Shown piece by piece: positions 29,097 through 35,940 of a stretch of DNA of 64,000 nucleotides (within the stretch, counting starts at the first letter, position 1; every line of letters starts with the position of its first letter). The DNA is taken from the NCBI GenBank assembly GCA_004210455.1, contig SEFA01000006.1, forward strand, positions 62,001 through 126,000, read 5' to 3'. The notes beneath the pieces are model-generated. The model did no database searches. It was not told the DNA's origin and saw only the letters and a program-made list of their open reading frames with translations. Source of the stretch: Rubrivivax sp. GTDB lineage: Bacteria; Pseudomonadota; Gammaproteobacteria; Burkholderiales; Burkholderiaceae_C. The position numbers and the translations under genes are program-made.

Positions 29097-30035
29097 CTAG
29101 GTTCGTCGCTGCCGCGCGAGCAGCCACACGCCGCCCAGCACCAGCACCGTGCCCGCGACGACCCAGCCGGTCAGCGGCTCGTCGAGGATCAGCACGCCCA
29201 TCAGTATCGTGGACATGGGGCCCACCATGCCGGTCTGCGCGGCGATACCCGCCCCCATGCGTTCGATCGCCATCATGACCATCAGCACCGGCGCGAAGGT
29301 GCAGGCCAGCGCATTGAGCAGCGACAGCCACCACACCGCCGGCGCGAGGTCCGCGAGCCCCGACACCGGTCGCGTCAGCAGGAACTGCGCGATGCAGAAG
29401 CCGCAGGCGACCGAGGTCGCCAGCCCGGTGAGCCGCATGGCGCCGAGGCGCTTGACCCATTCGCCGCTGTAGACGAGGTACAGCGCGTAGGCGACCGCGC
29501 TGCCGAACACGAGCCCGCCGCCCAGCCACACGTTGGCGCCGGCCACCTGCAGCTCGTGCCCGAAGACCAGCAGCACGCCGGCGTAGCTGACGGCCAGCGC
29601 GCCCGCCTGGCGCAGTGTCACGCGCCGTCCGAACATCGCCCAGGACAGCAGCAGGACGATGGTCGGGTTGAGGTACAGGATCAGCCGTTCGAAGCTGGCG
29701 CTGACGTAAGCGAGGCCCGCGAAGTCGAGGAAGCTGGCGAGGTAGTACCCGCTGAAGCCCAGGCCCAGCACGGCGAGCCGCTCGCGACCGGTCAGCGCCG
29801 GCTTGCCGCGTCCGGCCCACCAGGCCAGCAGCAGGAAGAGCGGGAGCGCGAGCAGCATGCGCAGCATCAGCAGCGTGATGGCGTCGACGCCGTGCCGGTA
29901 GGCGAGCTTGACGATGATCGCCTTGCCGGAGAACCCGATCGCGCCGCCGACGGCCAGCAGCAGCCCGCTGAGCGGCACGCGGGCCGAGGCCGGATCGGCA
30001 GGGGAGACGGGCGCCGACGTGGGGGAACTGCTCAT
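29097..30035 (-). CDS. EamA/DMT-family transporter (312 aa)
   Basis: Ten membrane segments in two EamA halves; FSGKAIIVKLAYRHGVDAITLLMLRMLLALP begins the first and YALYLVYSGEWVKRLG the second. ATG 30035 follows a Ser/Pro-rich hydrophilic N-terminus. It probably forms an operon with the downstream SDR gene. Substrate unknown. Confidence 0.9.
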   Translation of the reverse strand: MSSSPTSAPVSPADPASARVPLSGLLLAVGGAIGFSGKAIIVKLAYRHGVDAITLLMLRMLLALPLFLLLAWWAGRGKPALTGRERLAVLGLGFSGYYLASFLDFAGLAYVSASFERLILYLNPTIVLLLSWAMFGRRVTLRQAGALAVSYAGVLLVFGHELQVAGANVWLGGGLVFGSAVAYALYLVYSGEWVKRLGAMRLTGLATSVACGFCIAQFLLTRPVSGLADLAPAVWWLSLLNALACTFAPVLMVMMAIERMGAGIAAQTGMVGPMSTILMGVLILDEPLTGWVVAGTVLVLGGVWLLARQRRT

Positions 30036-30426
30036 GCGCTCGATTCTAGGAATCGACGCCCGGACGGCATTCGTGAAGGGGCAATGCACGCTTGCCGCGG
30101 CGCGCCGGTGTGTCGAAGCCGGCGGAGCCGGTGCCCCTTGGAGCGAATGCCGAGCGGCGAGGAGGCGATTGAGCGGAAAGGGGCACCGGCTCTGCCGGCT
30201 TCTGCTCGGTGGTCGCGGGCGGTGTCCCCTCTCCTGTCCCTTCCAGCGTGAATAGTTGCGGCCATCGCCACCCGGATGCGGCGGCCCCCTCAAGACCTGG
30301 CCCCATGACGCCGAAGTCCGGCAGGCGCCGACCGCCTCGAAGCGGCTGGTAGTGGGGAAAAGGAAACGACAAGGGGCCGCGCGTCGACGGACGCGACAGG
30401 TTCCGGACCTGGGAGGGACCCTGCCG
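30036..30426. other. 391-bp intergenic region containing a long inverted repeat
   Basis: No gene is supported. The main content is the near-perfect 25-bp inverted repeat at 30115-30202. The right end carries GGGAGGGA, the ribosome site of the GGDEF gene; a purine-rich AAAAGGAAACGACAAGG patch lies at about 30358-30373. Confidence 0.6.
30115..30202. repeat. Long intergenic inverted repeat
   Basis: The left arm (30115-30139, GAAGCCGGCGGAGCC... to CCCCTT) and right arm (30178-30202, AAGGGGCACCGGCTC... to GGCTTC) pair over 25 bp with one mismatch around a 38-bp loop. No T-run on either side. It could be a palindromic repeat element, a non-canonical terminator between divergent genes, or a mobile remnant. 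Confidence 0.75.
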
Positions 30427-31452
30427 ATGAGATACACCGAGAGCATCGCCGCGAGCGCCCAGGCGCTGCGCACCGCCTTGCCGCTGATGTCCAGGCAGCG
30501 CGCCGCGCTGCATCCGGTCACCTATGCCGTCTGGTACGAGCATGTGACCGCGATGAACGGCGCGCTGAGCCGCGAGCTGATGAGTCTGACGCAGGACGGC
30601 GGCACGCTGGACGAGCCCCAGACCTGGGCGCTCTACCGCAGGCACATCGCCGAGCTCGACGAGCAGATGGCCGTCACGCTGGCGCAGGACGTGGGCGACG
30701 TGCTGCGCGGCGTGTCCGACTGCACCGACCAAGCGGGCCAGCAGGTGCAGCACTATGCGCGCGCGCTGCTGGGCTGGGAGCGCTCGCTGCGCGAGGCGGC
30801 GCCGGGACAGCACGTCCAGGTGCTGGCCGCCGCGCTGCAGGGCACGCAGGACATGCGCCACGCGATCCACGGGCTGGTGGCAAAGCTGGAGGCGAGCCGG
30901 CAGGAAGTGGCCTCGCTGCGCCAGGAGGTGCACCGTGCGCGCAGCGAGGCGCTGCTGGACCCGTTGACGGGGCTGAGCAACCGGCGCGGCTTCGACCGCG
31001 CGCTGGCCGACTGCCTGCGCAGCCCGGAGGCCGGCACGCCGACGGCGCCCTGTCTGCTGCTGGGCGACATCGACGACTTCCCGGCGCTGCGCGAGCGCCT
31101 GGGCGAAGCGCGTCTGGACGACACGCTGCGACAGGTCGCCAACACCATGCGCAGCGTCGCGCAGAGCCACCACGTCGCCGCGCGCATCGAGGACGACGAA
31201 TTCGCGCTGCTCATCCCCGGCGCCGGCCTGCACGAGGCCTACACCCTGGCCGAACAGCTGCGCCACGGCGTCGGTCAGCTGCAGGCGGACGCCGATCGGC
31301 GCCTGAGCCTGTAGGTGGGCGTCACGCAGCTCGGTCGGGGCGAGCGCGCCCGCGACTTCATCGAGCGGGCGGACCAGGCGCTGCAGGCCTCCCGCGCGCA
31401 GGGCCGCAACCGCGTGACCGTGCTGGCGGCGGATGAGCGTTTCGCCGCATGA
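30427..31452 (+). pseudogene. GGDEF-domain protein interrupted by an in-frame TAG
   Basis: From ATG 30427 (after GGGAGGGA) a helical sensory N-terminus (MRYTESIAASAQALRTAL...) leads by coiled coil to a GGDEF domain (LLDPLTGLSNRRGFDRAL). The frame stops at TAG 31312-31314 after 295 residues, exactly before VGVTQLGRGERARDFIERADQALQASRAQGRNRV, which completes a normal GGDEF domain in the same frame to TGA 31450-31452. A single TCG-to-TAG change explains it. The signature loop reads EDDEF rather than GGDEF and the I-site RxxD is absent, so it was probably already non-catalytic. It could still act as a truncated binder, or the amber codon could be a sequencing error. Confidence 0.8.
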
Positions 31453-31510
31453 GGCCGTCGCCGTCGCCCCGCATAATCCGTCGTCACAAGGGATGGACAG
31501 AGGGACGGAC

Positions 31511-33073
31511 GTGGCCCTGATGAAGACTTCTCTGCGCAACGCCGTGATCCTGGCGTTGGTGGCGGGCCTGGCCCTGCCGACCGGCGGCGTGCTGCTGTAC
31601 GAGCAGCAGCTGAGCCGCCGCGTCGTGATGGAGGACCTGCAGCGCGACCTCTCCCGCGTGTCGGAGGTACTGGCGCTGTCGCTGGCCGAGCCGATCTGGC
31701 AGGTCTCGCCCGACCTGGCCGAGCCCATGGTCAAGGCGCAGGTCGACGATCCGCGCTTCGTCTCCGTCGTCGTGACCGAGAACGCCGCGCAGCAGGCCTT
31801 CGTCGAATTCCACCGCGGCACGCCCGACGACGCGGCCACGCTCACCGAGACACGTCCCGTGCTGCGCGACGGCCGCGAGATCGCCCGGCTCACCGTCGTC
31901 ATGAGCGCCGAGCCGCTGATGGCGCGCAAGCGCGACGACCTCTGGAACGCGCTGTGGCGCAGCCTGCTGACGCTGACGGTGTCGCTGGGGCTGATCCTCA
32001 TCGTGATGCAGCGCCGCGTGCTGCGCCCCATCGCGCGGCTGTCGGACGCCGCGGACGAACTCGCCTCCGGCCAGCTCGACCAGCCGCTGGCCTTCGGCGG
32101 CGAGGACGAGATTGCACGCGTCGGCAAGGCGATGGAGCGCATGCGGCTCGCGCTGCTGAAGGCCTTCGACGACCTGCGCGGCCATGCGAGCACGCTCGAG
32201 GAACAGGTGGCGCAACGCACCGTCGAGCTGACCGAGGCCAACGTCGAACTCACGCAGGCGCTGGCCAACCTCAAGACCGCGCAGCGCGAACTGGTCGAGT
32301 CGGAGAAGCTCGCCTCGCTCGGCCGGCTGGTCGCGGGCGTCGCGCACGAGCTCAACACGCCGCTGGGCAACGCGCTGACGGTGGTGTCCGCGCTCGAGGA
32401 CCGCTGGGGCAAGCTCGACCGCATGCTCACCGACAACACGCCGATGCGGCGCAGTCAGCTGGAGGAACTCGTCAAGGACACGCGGCGCGGCCAGGACATC
32501 CTGCATCGCAACGTGCAGAAGGCCGCCGACCTGGTGCGCGACTTCAAGCAGGTCGCGATCGACCAGACCAGCGACACGCGGCGCGACTTCGAGCTCGCGC
32601 AGGTGTGCGAGGACGTGCTCGTGATGGTCGAGCCCAGCTTCAAGCACACGCCCTTCCGCATCGTCACCGACCTGCAGCCGGACCTGCGCATGAGCAGCTA
32701 TCCGGGGGCGCTGGGTCAGGTCTTGACCAACCTGCTGATGAACACGCTGGTCCACGCCTTCGAGGGCGAGACGCAGGGCGAGGTGCGGGTCAGCTGCCAC
32801 CGGCTCGACGAGACGACGATGGAGCTCAGCGTCGACGACAACGGCCACGGGATGGATGCGTCCATCGTGCGCCGCATCTTCGATCCGTTCTTCACGACCA
32901 AGCTCGGCAAGGGCGGATCGGGACTGGGCATGCACATCGTGCACAACATCGTGACGAACGTGCTCGGCGGGCAGATCGAGGTGATTTCGCGCCCGGGCGA
33001 AGGCACCTGGATGATGATGCGCCTGCCGGTCGACGCGCCGCTGCGCGCCGCCAGCGAGGACCGGATGGGTTGA
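31511..33073 (+). CDS. Sensor histidine kinase with HAMP domain (520 aa)
   Basis: GTG 31511 is preferred (GAGGG six bases upstream); ATG codons at 31493 and 31520 are alternatives. TM1 (about 11-30), a periplasmic sensor of ~115 residues, TM2 (about 149-166), HAMP (PIARLSDAADELASG), a coiled coil, then a HisKA with H279 in GVAHELNTPLGN and an HATPase with NLLMNTLVHAFEG, DDNGHGMDASIV and GGSGLGMHIVHNIV. This architecture is typical of kinases with unlinked regulators. It follows the interrupted GGDEF gene closely and may have been part of its operon. Confidence 0.9.
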   Translation: MALMKTSLRNAVILALVAGLALPTGGVLLYEQQLSRRVVMEDLQRDLSRVSEVLALSLAEPIWQVSPDLAEPMVKAQVDDPRFVSVVVTENAAQQAFVEFHRGTPDDAATLTETRPVLRDGREIARLTVVMSAEPLMARKRDDLWNALWRSLLTLTVSLGLILIVMQRRVLRPIARLSDAADELASGQLDQPLAFGGEDEIARVGKAMERMRLALLKAFDDLRGHASTLEEQVAQRTVELTEANVELTQALANLKTAQRELVESEKLASLGRLVAGVAHELNTPLGNALTVVSALEDRWGKLDRMLTDNTPMRRSQLEELVKDTRRGQDILHRNVQKAADLVRDFKQVAIDQTSDTRRDFELAQVCEDVLVMVEPSFKHTPFRIVTDLQPDLRMSSYPGALGQVLTNLLMNTLVHAFEGETQGEVRVSCHRLDETTMELSVDDNGHGMDASIVRRIFDPFFTTKLGKGGSGLGMHIVHNIVTNVLGGQIEVISRPGEGTWMMMRLPVDAPLRAASEDRMG

Positions 33074-33119
33074 CCGGTCCCCGGGTCCGGCGACGCGCGT
33101 GGCGCCGCCGAGGCTCCGC

Positions 33120-33341
33120 TTACTGCGAAGCGCCCGATGCGGCGACCGACGCCGCGTCAGCCGGCAGCGCCGCGGAGGCCGCCGCCATCGCCGCCGAGGC
33201 CGCATCGCTCGCGGCCTGGTCCACATGACCGCCCGTCACGTCGTGCTTCTCGCCCGTCAGGTCGATGTTGCCGCCGCTCTTCATCAGCACGAACAGCGCG
33301 ATGGCAGCGAAGACGATGAATCCAACGACGATTTTCCACAT
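33120..33341 (-). CDS. Small single-pass membrane protein with Ala-rich tail (73 aa)
   Basis: ATG 33341 follows GAGG. The first ~20 residues form one membrane helix (MWKIVVGFIVFAAIALFVLM), then GGNIDLTGEKHDVTGGH and a tail of Ala/Ser repeats. I do not know the family. Length and composition suggest a small inner-membrane or periplasm-facing protein. Convergent with the kinase gene. Confidence 0.6.
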   Translation of the reverse strand: MWKIVVGFIVFAAIALFVLMKSGGNIDLTGEKHDVTGGHVDQAASDAASAAMAAASAALPADAASVAASGASQ

Positions 33342-33483
33342 GGTTCCGAAATCCTCTTGAGGTTGCCGGTCGCGACAGACTGACCGGGTCGGAGGCCATT
33401 GTGGGAAGCGAGGCTGACAGCAGGCTGAGCGCGGGCTGTATCCACGCGTGAATCCCCGGAGGCGTGGTGTGGTGCGGTGCGGC

Positions 33484-34104
33484 TCAGCCGAACGGCGATC
33501 GCATATAGCTGGGTTCACGCGCCTTGGCGCACCAATGCCCAGGCTGGTCATAGCCGGTGACTCCCCAGACGGACGCATGATGCGACCCGCAGATCAGGGG
33601 CTTGAGGTAGCGGCGCTGCTTCAAGTCGACGTCCTGAGGACGCGAACAGTTCTGCCCGTCCGTGGAGTAGCACATGACCTCGCCAGTAGGCGTCCGCGCC
33701 ACCAGTGGACCGTGGGTCATCGGGCTTTTCTCCCACTTGGCGAAAAGGGTGGCGTAGACCCTGTTGCACCAATGATCCGGCTGTTGGTAGCCATCGTGGC
33801 CGCCCCACCGTCGCGCGTGATCCGCACCGCATTTGGCGGATCCCACATGTGATAGGTCAGGGGACGCCGCAAGACCCATCTTCCGGCCCCACAGCAAGAA
33901 GCGATAGTCGGACGTGTATCTGACGCAGTTGCGATTGTTCTCCGTGTAGCAGGACAGATTGCCATCCGCTTCGACGCGAAACTCCTCGTCGTCGAAGTAG
34001 ACCCAGTCCGTCGGCTCGGCTTGAGCGTGTGACAGGGTGACCAAGGGCACCACGGCGAGGATGCCGACAAGAAGGCGACGGCAGGCAGCACGACGGAAGG
34101 ACAT
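33484..34104 (-). CDS. Exported Cys-rich protein with two internal repeats (206 aa)
   Basis: ATG 34104 follows GGAGCTCCTG and gives a signal peptide ending near SHAQA. The mature part consists of two related units: SCYTENNRNC...KCGADHARRWGGHDGYQQPDHWC and MCYSTDGQNC...ICGSHHASVWGVTGYDQPGHWC, each with four Cys and the motif H-x4-WG-x2-GY-x2-P-x-HWC. Cysteine spacing suggests two disulfide-bonded lobes. I do not recognise the family. Likely periplasmic or secreted; function unknown. Neighbour of the T3SS-type gene at 34.2-34.7 kb. Confidence 0.7.
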   Translation of the reverse strand: MSFRRAACRRLLVGILAVVPLVTLSHAQAEPTDWVYFDDEEFRVEADGNLSCYTENNRNCVRYTSDYRFLLWGRKMGLAASPDLSHVGSAKCGADHARRWGGHDGYQQPDHWCNRVYATLFAKWEKSPMTHGPLVARTPTGEVMCYSTDGQNCSRPQDVDLKQRRYLKPLICGSHHASVWGVTGYDQPGHWCAKAREPSYMRSPFG

Positions 34105-34245
34105 CAGGAGCTCCTGAAACGAGTGGAACACCCACAGTGCAGCCGGATGGTCGCGCCTGCATGACAACCACTGCAAGTGCGCCCGGGGCCGGCGAGATGC
34201 CGCGCATGCTGCCGGTATCGCCGGCCCATCGCGCAGCCGCTGATT

Positions 34246-34704
34246 TCAGCCGATCTGCTCGATCGCATAAGCGATCGCGCGCCAGGTCGGATCGCTGCTC
34301 GTGGACAGCACGCGCTCGACCAGCGGCCGCCACTCGTGCTGGCCGCCCGCCAGGCGATCGACCATCGCGAAGACCAGCGTGGCGGCGTCGGCTTCGCCGG
34401 AGTGCTGTTCGCTCGCCAGCTGCGAGCGGCCGACGGAGGCGTCCCCGCCCAGCAGCGCGCCGACGGCCATCAGCACCTTCACGGCGCGTTCGTCGCCGAG
34501 GTCCCGCGCGAGCGCGGCCCCGATGGGCGCGGCCTCGTCGTGACGGCCGATCCGGCAGGCCAGCAGCAGACAGGCCGACAGGATGCGACGCCCGGTCCAG
34601 GACGCTTCCGGCGCGGGCAGCACTGACGGGAAACCGCCGCCGCTGCCCGACATCGGATCGAACGGGGCGGTGCTGGCCAAGGCATGCGGGGACTGCAGGT
34701 ACAT
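34246..34704 (-). CDS. TPR-like T3SS-associated protein, HrpB1/YscG type (152 aa)
   Basis: ATG 34704 begins MYLQSPHALAST; upstream in-frame sequence looks non-coding. After a Gly/Pro-containing N-terminus the protein is helical in TPR-like fashion: RRILSACLLLACRIGRHDEAAPIGAALARDLGDERAVKVLMAVGALLGGDASVGRS. Size and helix pattern fit the HrpB1/HrpK or YscG families of cytoplasmic T3SS proteins (needle or export chaperones); similarity is by pattern, not alignment. Its promoter region contains a perfect hrpII/PIP box on this strand (34785-34808), which is the strongest link to the T3SS regulon. It could equally be an effector or an effector chaperone. Confidence 0.6.
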   Translation of the reverse strand: MYLQSPHALASTAPFDPMSGSGGGFPSVLPAPEASWTGRRILSACLLLACRIGRHDEAAPIGAALARDLGDERAVKVLMAVGALLGGDASVGRSQLASEQHSGEADAATLVFAMVDRLAGGQHEWRPLVERVLSTSSDPTWRAIAYAIEQIG

Positions 34705-34784
34705 GGTGATCGCGCTCACGGTGGCCGACGATGGCCGTTCCGGACGAGCCTTGCACGGACCCCATGCGCTCGCACGCCGCATCA

Positions 34785-34808
34785 CGAAGCAAGGAAGCAC
34801 CACGCGAA
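34785..34808 (-). promoter_or_regulatory. hrpII/PIP box for the minus-strand TPR-like gene
   Basis: On the minus strand TTCGC-N15-TTCGT, that is TTCG-N16-TTCG, ending 80 bp before the start codon at 34704. HrpB (Ralstonia) and HrpX (Xanthomonas) activate T3SS genes from this motif. About 30 bp downstream lies CAAGGC, one base off the YANNNT -10 consensus. Confidence 0.75.
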
Positions 34809-34850
34809 GTCGGGCGTCCGGTGCCCGGCGCCGTAACGACGACGTGAACC

Positions 34851-34874
34851 TTCGCCCCTGCGGACCTGGCTTCG
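34851..34874 (+). promoter_or_regulatory. hrpII/PIP box for the harpin-transglycosylase gene
   Basis: TTCGC-N15-TTCGG (TTCG-N16-TTCG) lies 75 bp before the start codon at 34950. CAAGAT at 34905-34910 fits the YANNNT -10 element and starts 30 bp after the second TTCG, the spacing known for functional PIP-box promoters. It is back-to-back with the opposite-strand box. Confidence 0.82.
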
Positions 34875-34949
34875 GATCAGACCCACGCCTCACGCACGAG
34901 CGCCCAAGATGGACCTTCCTCGTCCGCAACCCTTGAAGGAGACCTGTCC

Positions 34950-35846
34950 ATGTCCGTGAGTTTCCAGACCCAACCGCTCGGAGGCCTCGGCGGCCTGGGC
35001 GGCCTCGATGGCCTCGGCCAGGCGGGAGGCCTGCAAGGCCTGTCGCAGGCGCCCGGCGGCGCCGCCGAGATCCAGGCCAAGCTGACGGAGGTGATCCTCC
35101 AGATCCTCAACCTCCTGATCAACGAGATCATGAAGGCGCTGCAACAGCAGCAGCAAAGCGCGCAGGGCGGTGGTGGCGGCGGCGGAGGCGGCGGTCCGTC
35201 TGCAGTCGGCGGACCGTCGAGCGCCTCGGGCGCCAGCGCCCCGCAAAGCATTGGCGGTCCTCAAGGCGCACCGGGCGCTGGCGGCCCCCAAGGTCCGTCG
35301 AACGCCTATCAGCCCAACAACGCCTATCAGGCCCAGCAACCCACGTATGCGCCGCCGGTGTCCAACGCCGCCGCGCCGTCGGGCGTGGGCGATGTCTCCT
35401 CGACCAGCGGCGGCAAGGGCCCGTCGGGCATGCCCGCGGAGCTCTGGAAGGACTGCCAGGAAGCCGGGAAGAAGACCGGCGTCGACCCCTACATCCTGGC
35501 CGCGCAGATGGAGAAGGAAAGCCAGTTCGGCAAGGGCCTCAACGGCAGCCCCAGCGCGGGCGACGGCCTGATGCAGGTCGAGCCCGGCACGCGTCAGGCG
35601 TACGCCGGCAAGTTCCAGGAAAAGATGGGACACGCCTACGACCACAACGATCCCAAGGACCAGGTCGCGATGGCCGGCGTGATCCTCGCGGACAAGGGCG
35701 GCGACGCCACCAACATGCTGCAGAAGTACAACGGCGGCGACAACTGGGCGCCGGGCGCGACCGACTCCTACGGCCGCGAGATCAAGGCCGCCGAGTACGC
35801 GTCGTCGGTGCTCGCCAAGGCGCAGCAGATGAAGGCCGCGGGCTGA
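34950..35846 (+). CDS. Harpin-like protein with lytic transglycosylase domain (298 aa), T3SS substrate candidate
   Basis: ATG follows AAGGAG. No signal peptide. The N-terminal half is harpin-like: Gly/Leu-rich repeats (GGLGGLGGLDGLG), an amphipathic helix (LTEVILQILNLLINEIMKAL, 45-64), a Gln run, a run of ten Gly (73-82) and a Pro/Gln/Tyr-rich linker. Residues ~160-298 form an SLT/lysozyme-like domain: AAQMEKESQFGKG with candidate catalytic Glu190, GDGLMQVEPGT, and LQKYNGGDNWAPG. HopP1 and HrpH of Pseudomonas syringae combine such domains to open peptidoglycan during type III secretion. The upstream hrpII box and absence of Cys fit a harpin-type secreted helper. A strong stem-loop follows the stop. 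Confidence 0.8.
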   Translation: MSVSFQTQPLGGLGGLGGLDGLGQAGGLQGLSQAPGGAAEIQAKLTEVILQILNLLINEIMKALQQQQQSAQGGGGGGGGGGPSAVGGPSSASGASAPQSIGGPQGAPGAGGPQGPSNAYQPNNAYQAQQPTYAPPVSNAAAPSGVGDVSSTSGGKGPSGMPAELWKDCQEAGKKTGVDPYILAAQMEKESQFGKGLNGSPSAGDGLMQVEPGTRQAYAGKFQEKMGHAYDHNDPKDQVAMAGVILADKGGDATNMLQKYNGGDNWAPGATDSYGREIKAAEYASSVLAKAQQMKAAG

Positions 35847-35864
35847 AGATCCGCCACCATGGAA

Positions 35865-35888
35865 AAGGGCGGCCGAGAGGCCGCCCTT
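35865..35888 (+). terminator. Stem-loop after the harpin-like gene
   Basis: AAGGGCGGCC-GAGA-GGCCGCCCTT, a perfect 10-bp stem with a 4-nt loop, 19 bp after the stop codon. It is flanked by A's on the left and CTTGT on the right, a short but plausible intrinsic terminator, probably usable in both directions. Confidence 0.75.
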
Positions 35889-35940
35889 GTCGTTGGCGGC
35901 ATCGGCGCCGGAGCACCGATGCCTTCTTGCATCCGCTCGC

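Noticed and set aside
35169-35198. The poly-Gly run of the harpin-like gene as an assembly artefact
   Set aside because: The codons are mixed GGT/GGC/GGA and the frame is open on both sides with motif support, so it looks genuine.
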